In this document: positions 14,133 through 23,894 of the stretch, piece after piece
Numbering within the stretch: the stretch's first letter is position 1
Layout: every line of letters starts with the position of its first letter
NCBI GenBank assembly: GCA_020847555.1
Contig: JADLBT010000263.1
Coordinates: forward strand, 1-27,641
Source: Gemmataceae bacterium
GTDB taxonomy: Bacteria; Planctomycetota; Planctomycetia; Gemmatales; Gemmataceae
DNA length: 27,641 nt
Direction: 5' to 3'
The notes under the pieces: model-generated
Database searches by the model: none
Seen by the model: the letters and a program-made list of their open reading frames with translations, nothing else
What the model was told of the DNA's origin: nothing
Program-made: the position numbers and the translations under genes

Positions 14133-16094
14133 TCAGCGCGTCAGCTTGATGTCCACGTTCTCCACCTTCGCGACTCCCTCGGGCACGGCGACTGCCGTCT
14201 GACCGCGGGTGCGTGAAACCGACCGGGCCGCGCTCACGACGTAAGCCCCGGGCGGCACTTTTTCCAGGACGTACTGCCCGGCGGCGTTCGTCTTTGTCAC
14301 CCCCTTGAGTTCGCCCTTCTCACCGCTGAGCAGACTCACCGCCACGCCGGGGACGGGCCGGCTGCCCTCGACGACCTTGCCGGTGAGCGTCGCCGTTTTC
14401 GGCCCCTTCGTCCCGTTCGACGCCGCGGCCGCCCTGGGATCGATGAGCTGGATCTGGATCGTCTTGACGATCTTCTGGTCCACGCCGTTGGTCACCTGCA
14501 CGCTGACCGGCAGGATGGCGCGCTTGCCGGTCGGCACGGCCAGATCCGCCACCCACACGTCCGGCGTGGCCGGCAGCTGTCGGCCCTCGGCCTGGACCGC
14601 AGTGGGCGGGATCTTCCCGTCCGGCAGCGGCTGGCCCGCGAAGAAGACCGCCTTCACGATGCCCGTCGGATCCTTGCTCGTCACCTTCAGCGGGATGGCG
14701 GCCCCGACCTCCAGTTTGTGCAGGTCGCCCGGCTTCGGAGTGGGCAGGTCCACGTCGAGTGTCAGGTCATCCGGCCGACCCTCGCGCAACAGCACCGGCT
14801 CGGCGATCAGCAGAACGCCCTCGCCGTTCGGCTGGCCCGTCGGCAGACCCTGGTACGGGACCGCCTTGCTGTCCAGCACCTTGACACCTTCCGCGGTCTG
14901 ATCCCCCCCGATCAGGGTTCGGACGCCCAGATACCGCTCTCCAAACAACCCCTTGGTGTCGATCGCGAACGCCCAGTCCTGCACCTTCGGCTCGAAGAGG
15001 ATGCCGCCGCCAGGACCGGCCGGGTTGAGGAATACGCGGACGTCGCGGTCCATGTCCTGGCTCCGGAGCCTCTCGTCCGGGAACGTCAGGAGCTTCGTTT
15101 GCAGCCCGGAGCGCATCTGACCCGGGGCCGGTTCCGGCGGCTTGCGGTACATGCCCAGCGCCAGCCAGGAGTTTCGCGGCCGGTTGTCCACCTCGACGAC
15201 GACGGGCAACCTGGAACCCGGGAGGACGAACTTCGGGTGGCCCAGGCGCACCAGCGGGAGGTCGAGTTCGCGCGGCTCCGCCTCGTTCTGCACCTCGCTG
15301 AAGCTGGAGAAGAGGGTGATACCGCGGGCGTACCCATCGACGTTCAGGTAAATCAGGCCGCCTTTGGTTTTGACGTCCTTGAGGAACTGCAGCCCCTCGG
15401 CCCGGAGGACGAGTCCGCCGTCCGGTCCCTTGCGCACCCACCCGCCGTAGCTACCCTTTTTCGGTTGGTCCGGCACCAGCGCGGGGATGCGGTCCGGGGA
15501 GAGGACAAGATCCACCCGGGCCGGCGGACCGATGAAGGTCTTGTCGTCCCGCACGATCACGAATAACTCCAGAACATTCCCTGCCTCCGCGTCGAAGTTC
15601 TTGCGCTCAACCTTGAGGAACTCCTTCGGCCGGGCGACCCCGATGGGCACCTCGACCGGCTCTCCCAGCGGAGTGAGGACGGGCGTGCCGGCCTTATCCA
15701 CCAGCCGCACCGACAGCGGCAGGGCCATCTCGGTCAGCGGCAGCGGCTTACCGTCCTTGGGGACGGTCTTGCCGAACTCGACCCGGGTCCGCTCGTTCTT
15801 CTTGACGGTCAGACTTTTGGTCGCCACCACCCGCCCGGCGGAGAGAAGTTCCACCCGGACCGGCAGATCCTTGGCGCTTGAGCTGTCCACGAACAGGAAC
15901 AATTCCTGCGTGACGCCCGGCCGCAGCCGGAGGTTGATGAACCCGTCGCCTCGGAGGGAGTCGGGATTCTGGCTGAAGCGAAGTTCCAGTTGCGCGGACG
16001 CCGCGGCCGGAAGCAGCAGGCACGCGGTCAGGGCGGCCAGAGCGGCGGTGGTCCGGCGCCTCCCCCGGCCGCTGAGGATTCGTGGACAGGTCAT
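14133..16094 (-). CDS. Exported protein with C-terminal carboxypeptidase-regulatory-like domain
   Basis: A 653-aa protein. Residues 1-34 are a signal peptide (RGRRR, then AALAALTACLLLPAAASA before Q35). The body (35-560) is beta-rich and Pro/Gly/Val-rich without a recognised catalytic motif; the order of strands suggests several Ig-like or beta-sandwich modules. Residues about 566-653 (KTATLTGKVVEGSRPVPGVA, then TKTNAAGQYVLEKVPPGAYV) match the carboxypeptidase regulatory-like (transthyretin-type) fold, often an adhesion or structural module. It is the last of three genes on this strand with gaps of about 90-110 bp and may act in the cell envelope with the two upstream pseudo-caspase proteins. 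Start at 16094 has AGGAG 7 nt upstream. Function unknown. Confidence 0.82.
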   Translation of the reverse strand: MTCPRILSGRGRRRTTAALAALTACLLLPAAASAQLELRFSQNPDSLRGDGFINLRLRPGVTQELFLFVDSSSAKDLPVRVELLSAGRVVATKSLTVKKNERTRVEFGKTVPKDGKPLPLTEMALPLSVRLVDKAGTPVLTPLGEPVEVPIGVARPKEFLKVERKNFDAEAGNVLELFVIVRDDKTFIGPPARVDLVLSPDRIPALVPDQPKKGSYGGWVRKGPDGGLVLRAEGLQFLKDVKTKGGLIYLNVDGYARGITLFSSFSEVQNEAEPRELDLPLVRLGHPKFVLPGSRLPVVVEVDNRPRNSWLALGMYRKPPEPAPGQMRSGLQTKLLTFPDERLRSQDMDRDVRVFLNPAGPGGGILFEPKVQDWAFAIDTKGLFGERYLGVRTLIGGDQTAEGVKVLDSKAVPYQGLPTGQPNGEGVLLIAEPVLLREGRPDDLTLDVDLPTPKPGDLHKLEVGAAIPLKVTSKDPTGIVKAVFFAGQPLPDGKIPPTAVQAEGRQLPATPDVWVADLAVPTGKRAILPVSVQVTNGVDQKIVKTIQIQLIDPRAAAASNGTKGPKTATLTGKVVEGSRPVPGVAVSLLSGEKGELKGVTKTNAAGQYVLEKVPPGAYVVSAARSVSRTRGQTAVAVPEGVAKVENVDIKLTR

Positions 16095-16184
16095 GGTAAG
16101 GCTCCTTATCGTTGGCTTGATCGCGACCCGGCGAGGAACGCCCGCCGCTGGCCCAACGGCCTGGTTCGCCCGCCTGGGGCCGCC

Positions 16185-18629
16185 CTACGGCGCCGCCGGC
16201 CCGCCGGTCAACTTCTCCCACGCCGCCCGTAATCCCGCACCTACCTCCCGCCACGCGGCCTCGTCGGAGGGCTCGCGGGCGGCGCGGTCGAGCGCCTCCT
16301 CCAGGCCTTTCGTGTCGCCTCCGTCCAGCTGGAGCAACGTCAGCGCCGACCGGGCCTGCTGCAGCGCGAGCCGCCGGGCGGGCGGCGCCGGTGGTAGCGG
16401 CGGCGGGGCCGGGGTCCGCGCCCCAGTCGTGTCTTCCTTGTAATCCTGGCGCAGCACGTCGTCGTGCAGCCGCCCGGAAACCTGCCGCGTCGTCTGCCAC
16501 AGAGTTTCGCGCTCCCCGGCCGTCCACCACGGCAGCCGCAGCAGGGCATTCATGATAGCCCAATCGGCAGAGCCGGCCTTCGCCTTTCGGCCCATCAGGT
16601 CGCGAAACCGGGTTTCGACCGGACCGACGAGCGTCCCCGCCAGCGCGATCTGCAAGGTATCGCTTACCTTGCCTATCTTCCGGGTGGCCTCGTCCACTTC
16701 TTTAGCCGTCGCCGGCCGGGCGTGCAGCAGATCCCGCAACTGCCGCGCCGTCTCGACGGCGTCGCGCCAGGCTCCCGCCTCCGGCAATTCCTCGAAGTAG
16801 CGGAACGACCCGGCCAGCTTCACCAGCCCGTCGTCGCGCACCTGGTAAGCGGTGCTGAGAACCTGGACCCGCTCGCCCGCCGCCCGGTAGGCCCGCAGGG
16901 CGTCATCGAGCGTGTCCCGGATCTCCTCGGGGGCCGTCTCCGGGGTGAACAGGAGGGCGTGGGCGGCCAGCCGCTTCTTGCGGGCCGCGTCGAGGGCGGG
17001 GGTGACCCACGGCACCACGCGCGGGTCGAGCACGGCAGCCTCCACCTGGGCCGCCGTCTTGCCGACGTCCAGCGCCAGCCGGGCCGCCGCTCCCGGCCAG
17101 TCCTTCGGGTCGCCCTTCCACTGGGTGGCGAGCCGCTTCAGCAGGGCCGTCTCCTCGTACCCCGGAATCTTCGCGGCGGTCAGCAGGCCGTGGATGAACT
17201 GGACCCGCGCCTGGCTCGGGGCCGCCTCGCGAACCAGCCCTTCGAGCACCATCCAGGCCAGCTCGACCGGCTTGCCCTGAAATTGCTTGAGCAGGGCGGT
17301 TCGGTCGGTCTGGAGTTTCTCCCTGTCCTTCTCGTCGGGCTTGGGGGCCGCCTGAACGCGGTCCACCAGTGTCAGCAGGGTGTCGTAGGCGGTCAGCGTG
17401 TCCGCCCCCGGGGCCGGCGCCTTGCCGGCGCGCACTACCTCGGCCGCCAGGGACACGGGCGGCGTCGGCAACTTCGCCTGCCACGCCGCGTAGCGCGTGT
17501 CGAGGGGGCCGAGCAGTTCGCGGGCTCGGGTCTGGATCACGGCGAGGTCGGCCCCGTCGTCCATCCGGCGTTCCGCCTCCAGCAGGATCGCTTCGAGCTG
17601 GAGCAGCAGCGGGCGCGGAGCGGCCGGCCCGGGGCCCTGGCGCCAGCGATCGCGCTTCTGCCACTGAGCCAGCAGCCACTTCGGGTAGGACGGCGCGGGC
17701 CGGCTGCCCGGAGCGACGGGCTCGGCGGAGGCCGCTGGCATGAGCATGAAGTCCGCGGCGGTCCCCCGGTACTTCGGGGTCTGCCGGGCGTCCCGCGTTT
17801 GCCGCGCCCAGCGGTCCACCCGCGCCGCGACGAACCGCGCCAGCTCGCGCACCGACACCTGGCCGTTGGACTGCCCGTCCGGGCCGTACCCGTCCGCCCG
17901 GCCGCGCAGCCCCTCCCGGAGGTAGTAGGCGAACGCCGTGTGTTGTAATTCCGGGGACGCCAGCGACTGCTGTCCGGGGGCGCACGCCATGAGGGTCTGG
18001 AGGGCCGGATCCTGCGCGGCGTTGGCGGCGAGGGCGGCCTCGACGCGAGCGGCCACGTCGTCGGCCAGGATGCCCAGGCGCGGGGCAGTGAACGGCTGCA
18101 TCAGATCGAGGATCAGGAGTTTCTGGCGCGTCGGACAGGCGCGCATGTTGTCCAGCACCTCGGCCAGGGGGATCCAGGTTGTCTCGTCCCCGAGCCGGGC
18201 GTCCGCGGGCAGGACGTAAACCGCTCCCTTGGGACCCATCACGACGTGGGCGCTGAGCAGGACGACGAGCGGTTCGCCGGCCGCGTAGGTGCGCAGCTTG
18301 TGCAATCGCTGGCGGAACAGGCGGGCCTCCTGGCTGGCGAACGCCCCGACCTCGTACCAGCGCAGGCCGTCGCTCAGCGCCTGGCGGTCGTTCGCCGCGA
18401 AGGCGTTCGGCGGGATGCGGACGTCGTTGTACTGGTCGATCCAGACACCCAGGAACGTCGGCGGGTCCACCTTGCGGAAGAAGAATAAGACCGCGGCTGT
18501 CGCCCCCAGCACGGCCAGGAGCAGGGCGAGGACGGCGTAGAATTTGCCGCCTCTGGCGCGCCGCGGCGCGTCGGACGCCGCGTGCTGGGTCGGGCCTTTT
18601 CGCCACAGCGGGTCGCGGGCGTCGGACAT
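16185..18629 (-). CDS. Membrane-anchored caspase-like protein lacking the catalytic Cys
   Basis: An 814-aa protein. One transmembrane helix lies at about residues 31-51 (YAVLALLLAVLGATAAVLFF). Residues about 55-300 follow the caspase/peptidase C14 pattern: a hydrophobic strand ending in SAH (H128), VLPADA, then KLLILDLMQPF where the DxC motif should be, and ASPELQHTAFAYYLREGLRG plus a late RELARFVAARVDRWARQ segment. The nucleophile position is Met177 instead of Cys, so it should be proteolytically inactive. Residues 310-814 are Ala/Arg-rich helical, with a Pro-rich linker near 735 (PAPPPLPPAPP). The helical part resembles the equivalent part of the 1717-aa protein encoded upstream (DWAIMNALLRLPWW versus NWHRIDNLLRVPFL), so the two are paralogues. 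Start at 18629 has AGGAG upstream. Its role is unknown; sensing or scaffolding is an inference. Confidence 0.8.
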   Translation of the reverse strand: MSDARDPLWRKGPTQHAASDAPRRARGGKFYAVLALLLAVLGATAAVLFFFRKVDPPTFLGVWIDQYNDVRIPPNAFAANDRQALSDGLRWYEVGAFASQEARLFRQRLHKLRTYAAGEPLVVLLSAHVVMGPKGAVYVLPADARLGDETTWIPLAEVLDNMRACPTRQKLLILDLMQPFTAPRLGILADDVAARVEAALAANAAQDPALQTLMACAPGQQSLASPELQHTAFAYYLREGLRGRADGYGPDGQSNGQVSVRELARFVAARVDRWARQTRDARQTPKYRGTAADFMLMPAASAEPVAPGSRPAPSYPKWLLAQWQKRDRWRQGPGPAAPRPLLLQLEAILLEAERRMDDGADLAVIQTRARELLGPLDTRYAAWQAKLPTPPVSLAAEVVRAGKAPAPGADTLTAYDTLLTLVDRVQAAPKPDEKDREKLQTDRTALLKQFQGKPVELAWMVLEGLVREAAPSQARVQFIHGLLTAAKIPGYEETALLKRLATQWKGDPKDWPGAAARLALDVGKTAAQVEAAVLDPRVVPWVTPALDAARKKRLAAHALLFTPETAPEEIRDTLDDALRAYRAAGERVQVLSTAYQVRDDGLVKLAGSFRYFEELPEAGAWRDAVETARQLRDLLHARPATAKEVDEATRKIGKVSDTLQIALAGTLVGPVETRFRDLMGRKAKAGSADWAIMNALLRLPWWTAGERETLWQTTRQVSGRLHDDVLRQDYKEDTTGARTPAPPPLPPAPPARRLALQQARSALTLLQLDGGDTKGLEEALDRAAREPSDEAAWREVGAGLRAAWEKLTGGPAAP

Positions 18630-18740
18630 GTTCGCGTCTCCTCTCGTACCGAATCGCCCTGAGCTTGCTTCGTGCCGCCAGCGTCAGCAAGAGCAGCCAC
18701 GGCGACTCCGTATCGCGCGGAGTGACAGTACCGTGTCACC

Positions 18741-21700
18741 TCATTGCGGGGTCGGAGCGGGGTCGTTGTTGGGCGTCCCCAACGGGATCTCGACGCGGTC
18801 CCCCGATCTGCGGGCGGTGTCGCGGAACCCGTCCACCGACAGGACCGCCATGCCCGCCTGGGCCACCTCCGCCGGGGACACCTGCCAGAAGACGCCGGTA
18901 TACTTGCCGGCCTGGGTGTAGAACCGATGCTCCTGCCCGCCGAAGCTGCCGCGCGGCTGGACCATGATCGGCTGCCCCTTGGGGAACTGCAGCCGCACGA
19001 CCAGAGCCTTGACCTCCGTCCGAATGAGCCGCGGCGGCAGCTTCTCGTCCGCCTGCTCCTGGTAGCTATCGACCCAGAACTTCTCGAACCCCATGCTGAG
19101 AAGCCGGGCCTTCCCGCCCTGCGGGAGTTCGATCTCCGGGGCGTCCGGCAACTCCTGCAAGTTCTTGCTGTAATGCACGCCGGGCCGCAGTGTCCCGACC
19201 GCCGGCAGCTGGTCCTCGGTCCAGAACGCCTCGACGAGGGGCCGCCGGTTCCCCCACGGTCGAACTTCCAACCGCCAGGCCGGGGCGATGTAGTCGGCCA
19301 GACGGTAATAGCGGAGCGTCGGCGGTGGAGCCTTCGGGTCGTCCGCCGGGCGGACCTGGAACAGCGCCAGCCGCGGGACAGGCAGAATCACCGTGCTGTT
19401 GGGGGCGCCGCGGAACTCCTGCTGCTCGCCCACCTTCTCCGCGGTCACGGTGATGTCGATGGCCCGCTCACGCGCCTGCGTCTGGTTCTGCAGGACCGTC
19501 AGCAGCCAGCCGTTGCTCATCGCCTTCGGCCGATCCATCCCCGGGTGCGCCTGGGCGACCCGCTGGCGCACCAGCTTGAAGCCTTCTCCGTCAGGGTAAA
19601 GGTTGAGCCGGATACGGTCCCCCGGATTAATCAGCACCTCCTGCCGAAGGCCGAGTTCCTCCAGGACCAGCTTGTAGTACGAGCCCGACGGAAGCTTTAC
19701 CCACCGGCTGTCCGGCCGGCCAATGGGGGGAACGTCGATCCGGCTCCGGTATGGCTGGCCGTCCTTCTGGACCGAGAAGAACAGATCCTGCTTGAGGGCG
19801 TCCTTGAGGGCCACCATCAACTTGGGCAGATCATCCACGAGATAGAATTTGCCGCGCGGCATCTTCTCCAGTGGATCCTTGAACTGCCGCTTCGCGATCT
19901 CGCGCTCCCCGGCGGGCAGCTGGAAGCCGACGACGCGCAGCGCGATGTCGGAGTCCTTGAACTCCTTCAGGAGGAAATCCTCCACCTTGAGCTTCCCCGT
20001 CGGGTTGTACTTGGGGTCGCCGCTCCAGGGGGTGTTGTCCTCCTGAATCTGTTTCTCGAACCGAGTGTCCATGCCGTCGGTCAGCAGGAGGAGGGTCTTG
20101 GGACCTTTGCGCCCCTTGAAATCGACCTTTGCCTCCATGAGGCCGCGCACGGCCGGCGTGTAGTTGTAGGGACTCTGGGCTTCGACCTCTCGCCGCCAGG
20201 CATCCGGCTGACCGGACTTCGGATCCCATTCTTTCGCCGACGCGAAGAACAGCCGCTTGATCGTTCCTTCGGCCTCCTGGCGCGCCCCGAGGTCCGTATT
20301 CTGGCCGTAGATCCACAGGCTGACCTGGGCGCCCTTGGGGATCTCACGCAGCAATTTGCCCAGTGCCTCCGCGGCGGTCGCCAGCCGGGTGCGGCCGCTC
20401 ATGTCCTTCTTGTTCATGCTACCGGAGCAGTCGAAGACGATGACGACCGTACCGTGCCCCTGAGCGTAAAGGCGGAGGATCTCCGGGTCGGCGTGGATCG
20501 CGACTCGCCCGAACGGGGGCAGGGCCGGCATCGAGACGGCCACGGCGGGCCGCTCGAACGACTCGATCTGCGTCTCGGTCTGGAAGCGGTGGCCGCGGAA
20601 CAGCCCGTGGACGACCTGAATGGCTTCCGCCCTGGTCGGCTGGCCGGTGAGCCCGGCGCGCCGCAGCGGGTAGGCCGCCGCCGACCCTTCCTTGACGTCC
20701 GGGCCGATGGTCAGCGCCTTGCGCCCCGCCCCGCCGGCCGGTTCGAGCTTCAACGCCTCCGCCCGCTGCAGGTCCGCCCAGACGACCGGACGTCCCGCCG
20801 GCACGCCTGCCGCGGCCTGGACGGTGTAGTACAGCGGCACCTGCTGCTCGTCGGTCAGAGAGACGCGACCCGGCGCAGCGCTGAACTTCTCGCCCCCGAG
20901 AGCCCACGCCACGACCAGCTTGCGGCCCTCGTCGCGCAGATCCTTCTCCAGAGCGACGGCGCGTTCCTGCCGCCTGTCTGCCCCCGCTCCGCCCTTGCCC
21001 AGCTCGGATTGCGCGTCACCGACGTACACCAGGCCCGCATCCTGGTAGTACGGCCTGGCGCTCGGGCCGTAGAAGTCCTGCAAGGTGCGGTCGGCCTGGC
21101 GGCACAGCAGGTCGTACAGCTGCAGGCGGTTCAGCTCCTCCAGCGGATCCTTCGTCAGCAGGGCCACCTGCGCGCCGGGCAGGCGGCGGCCCCACGCGGC
21201 CGCCTCGCGGGCTTCCTTGAGGGAGCCAGTGAAGTCGAGCTTGCGCGCCTCCGTGACCCTCTTGTCGATGGCGGCGGGAAGCCTGGCCAGTCGGACCAGC
21301 AGCTGGTTGCCGGCCCGCGGAACCTCCTGGTGCCAGTTCTCGGCGTCGCCCAGCACCCAGCCGAGGACGACGTTGAACTCCCGCTCCTTATCGACTGCGA
21401 ACGCCTTCTCGCCCAGGGCCAGCAGGGCCAACTCCCCGTGGGCACGGGCGTGTTCCCGCGCCAGCAGCTCCGCCTGCGTCTGCGCCATGCCCGGGGCGGC
21501 GGCCTCCTTCTCGGCCTGGTTCAGCTGCTCCGAGATGCGCCGCCCCCGCTCCAGCAGCTTCATCCGGAACTCGGCCGGCAGGAACGGGACGCGGAGGAGG
21601 TTGTCGATCCGGTGCCAGTTCTCCTGCGTCACGCCCGCGCCTTCAAGCCCCTTCGTCGAGCGGGTGAACTCGTCCCGTAGTTTTGTGAACCCCCGGTCCA

Positions 21701-23894
21701 CCTCGCCGGCCAGGACGGCGACCTCGTCCAGCCCCTTCAGGCCCGGTTGTGCCAGCAGGTCGTCGAGTTTGTTGACCTTCTTCCACAGCTCGGCGTTCCG
21801 ATCGACGTCTGCCCGGTAGGCGGGGCGGTCGTCCGGCCGCAGGAAGCGCTGCCGGGCGACCCACCGCGAGTAGTACGGCAGCTCGGCGACAGCCCGGTCG
21901 CGCCACAGCAGCGCGTGACGGGCGCGGACGGCAACGTCCTGCGCCTCCTCGTAGGCCTTGCGCGCCCGGTCCATCAGCTCGGCCGCCTGCTCCCAGTTAT
22001 CCTTGACCTTGCCGTCCTTCTCCCCCTTCTCGCCCTTCTCGGGTTCGGCCTTCGCCGCGGCCTTGCCCGGGTCGTTGGTCTGCGACGCGAACAGCAAATC
22101 CTGCCCAAACCGGCGCGCCTTGTCGGCCTCGTCCACGCGCGCCCGGATCCACGGCACCAGGCGTTTGCTCAGCGGCGGCAGCCCTTCCCCGCCCTTGCCT
22201 CCGAGGCCCAGCGCCGCCTCCTCGGCGGTACGGGACAGGACGAGCGACTGCGTGATCAGGTCCGCCGACAGGCCCGGCGGCTGGTTCTCCGGAGTCGCGA
22301 GCAGGAGCAAGGCGTGCAGCTCCACCGGGCGCGGCACGGATCGGGCGCTCGCCCGCAGCGGGGTGTCGGCGCCCGCGAGCAGCTCGTACACCGGCGTCAG
22401 GTTCGCCTTCGGGTCGGCCACGGCATGTTCCAGCAGCAGCCCGCTCAGCCGGACGCGCAGCAGCTCGCGCGGCCACCCGGCCTGCTCCCTGTCCAACCAC
22501 TCCTTGAGCGCCTTGCGCACCTCCACCAGCGCGTTATCCTTGCCCCAGAGCGCCGCGAGTTCCTTCCGCTTCGCCTCCAGTACGCCCGGAGGCAATTCCC
22601 AACCCAGCGCGACCGGCATGGCGAGGGAGCCGGTGGCGGAGAAGAGGTCGGTGCGGCTGCGCAGCTCGCGCAGCTGCTTCTTCAGCCCCTGCACACGCGC
22701 GCGCATCCGCTCGGCGGAGGCCGTGTCGCCCGCGCGCAGCAGCTGCTCGTAGCGCAACAGCCCGTCGAGGTAGTGCCGCCACAGCTGCGGGGTGGCGGTG
22801 GCCGGCGAGTACCCGGCCGCGTCCGCCAGCTCCTGGCACTTCGCCCAGGCGTCTTTCAGGGTGTCCGTGGGGAGCGCGGGGAGGACCGCCTTGTCGGGAT
22901 CGGTCCCGCGGAAGCCGGATTCGGCGGCCACCAGTTCCATGCTGGCCGCCCGACTCTCGCCGCCGAGGACGAACGGCGTTTGCAATGACCCGCGCGCCTG
23001 CCGCGCCCACTGCTCCACCCGGGTACTGACGTACTCGAACAATTCCGCCGTCGTGACACGGGTGTTGCGGTCCTTGTCGGCCGCCCCGCGGAGTCCGTCC
23101 AGGAAGTGGTGGGCGAAGATCGACTGTCCCCACTCCTCCGACACCCACGACTGCTGGTCGGGGCCGCTGGAGCAGAGAACGAGGACGCCCGTTTCGCGGG
23201 CGCGCGGCTCCAGCTGCTTGAGTCGCCGCGCGAAGTCGTTGTGAACCAGGCCGAGCGGCCAGTAGGCGGCTACCTGAGTGGCGTCGAGGACGAGCAGTTT
23301 TTTCGTGTCACCGGGGAGCCGGCCGAGGCGATCGAGGATCTTCTCCACCTGGACGCGCGATTTGGCCGGGTCGCGCGTGTCGGCGTCCTCGGGGATGAGG
23401 AACGGGCCGACCTCGTCGGCCGCACCGTGGGCGGCCACAACGACCACGACGTTGTCGGGGCTGCGCCCGCCGAGGGCGTCCTCGAGGGTGCTCAGGTCGG
23501 GGGTGAGCGGCCCGATGCGCACGTCCACGTCATCCGGCCGGGTCTGCCCCCAGGCGGCCAGTTTCTGGGCCGCCTGGCGCCCGAAGGCGTGGTGCGGAAC
23601 GGCCAGGTTGGTTTCGTTGCCGGCCACCAGGACCACGAGGCGGAACGGCTTCGGCGGTTGGATCAGGAGGATGATCACCACGATCAGACCGCTGACCACG
23701 CCGAGCAGCCCCACGCCGATGGCGATCTTGGCCTTGCGGGACCGGGGCGGCTTCGGGCCGGTCCCGGCAGCGGGCGCGCCTCCCCCCTTCCACGCTGGCC
23801 CGGCCGCAGCCTTGTCCCTGGGGGGTCCACCGGAGCCGGGGACGTTTCCCTTCCAGCCATGCTGCTGGGACGGCCGCGGTTGGTCGTTGGCCAT
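18741..23894 (-). CDS. Giant membrane-anchored pseudo-caspase and vWA-domain protein
   Basis: A 1717-aa protein. Residues 1-54 are a Gly/Pro-rich, probably cytoplasmic tail; 55-79 is a transmembrane helix (KIAIGVGLLGVVSGLIVVII). Residues about 85-320 form a caspase-like domain: VVVVVAAHGAAD with H156, LLVLDATQ with Thr206 where the catalytic Cys belongs, then QSWVSEEWGQSIFAHHFLDG and an ELFEYVSTRVEQW strand-helix. A helical region (about 340-1090) with a Lys/Glu-rich linker near 615 follows. About 1145-1350 is a von Willebrand A domain with MIDAS residues D1155-x-S1157-x-S1159 and D1273 (LLLLTDGMD). The last 370 residues are beta-rich. The ATG at 23894 has GAGGT about 8 nt upstream; the frame extends 17 codons further, without support. 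It heads the three-gene set and is divergent from the VgrG module. Probably a large envelope protein binding a partner through the vWA domain. Confidence 0.85.
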   Translation of the reverse strand: MANDQPRPSQQHGWKGNVPGSGGPPRDKAAAGPAWKGGGAPAAGTGPKPPRSRKAKIAIGVGLLGVVSGLIVVIILLIQPPKPFRLVVLVAGNETNLAVPHHAFGRQAAQKLAAWGQTRPDDVDVRIGPLTPDLSTLEDALGGRSPDNVVVVVAAHGAADEVGPFLIPEDADTRDPAKSRVQVEKILDRLGRLPGDTKKLLVLDATQVAAYWPLGLVHNDFARRLKQLEPRARETGVLVLCSSGPDQQSWVSEEWGQSIFAHHFLDGLRGAADKDRNTRVTTAELFEYVSTRVEQWARQARGSLQTPFVLGGESRAASMELVAAESGFRGTDPDKAVLPALPTDTLKDAWAKCQELADAAGYSPATATPQLWRHYLDGLLRYEQLLRAGDTASAERMRARVQGLKKQLRELRSRTDLFSATGSLAMPVALGWELPPGVLEAKRKELAALWGKDNALVEVRKALKEWLDREQAGWPRELLRVRLSGLLLEHAVADPKANLTPVYELLAGADTPLRASARSVPRPVELHALLLLATPENQPPGLSADLITQSLVLSRTAEEAALGLGGKGGEGLPPLSKRLVPWIRARVDEADKARRFGQDLLFASQTNDPGKAAAKAEPEKGEKGEKDGKVKDNWEQAAELMDRARKAYEEAQDVAVRARHALLWRDRAVAELPYYSRWVARQRFLRPDDRPAYRADVDRNAELWKKVNKLDDLLAQPGLKGLDEVAVLAGEVDRGFTKLRDEFTRSTKGLEGAGVTQENWHRIDNLLRVPFLPAEFRMKLLERGRRISEQLNQAEKEAAAPGMAQTQAELLAREHARAHGELALLALGEKAFAVDKEREFNVVLGWVLGDAENWHQEVPRAGNQLLVRLARLPAAIDKRVTEARKLDFTGSLKEAREAAAWGRRLPGAQVALLTKDPLEELNRLQLYDLLCRQADRTLQDFYGPSARPYYQDAGLVYVGDAQSELGKGGAGADRRQERAVALEKDLRDEGRKLVVAWALGGEKFSAAPGRVSLTDEQQVPLYYTVQAAAGVPAGRPVVWADLQRAEALKLEPAGGAGRKALTIGPDVKEGSAAAYPLRRAGLTGQPTRAEAIQVVHGLFRGHRFQTETQIESFERPAVAVSMPALPPFGRVAIHADPEILRLYAQGHGTVVIVFDCSGSMNKKDMSGRTRLATAAEALGKLLREIPKGAQVSLWIYGQNTDLGARQEAEGTIKRLFFASAKEWDPKSGQPDAWRREVEAQSPYNYTPAVRGLMEAKVDFKGRKGPKTLLLLTDGMDTRFEKQIQEDNTPWSGDPKYNPTGKLKVEDFLLKEFKDSDIALRVVGFQLPAGEREIAKRQFKDPLEKMPRGKFYLVDDLPKLMVALKDALKQDLFFSVQKDGQPYRSRIDVPPIGRPDSRWVKLPSGSYYKLVLEELGLRQEVLINPGDRIRLNLYPDGEGFKLVRQRVAQAHPGMDRPKAMSNGWLLTVLQNQTQARERAIDITVTAEKVGEQQEFRGAPNSTVILPVPRLALFQVRPADDPKAPPPTLRYYRLADYIAPAWRLEVRPWGNRRPLVEAFWTEDQLPAVGTLRPGVHYSKNLQELPDAPEIELPQGGKARLLSMGFEKFWVDSYQEQADEKLPPRLIRTEVKALVVRLQFPKGQPIMVQPRGSFGGQEHRFYTQAGKYTGVFWQVSPAEVAQAGMAVLSVDGFRDTARRSGDRVEIPLGTPNNDPAPTPQ

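Noticed and set aside
18744..21680. Long plus-strand open frame (978 codons) opposite the 1717-aa gene
   Set aside because: The minus-strand product has a transmembrane helix and a vWA domain with MIDAS residues; the plus-strand translation is Arg/Leu/Gln-rich with no recognisable feature.
16185..23894. Active caspase-like proteases
   Set aside because: The catalytic Cys is Thr206 in one protein and Met177 in the other, so proteolysis is not expected.
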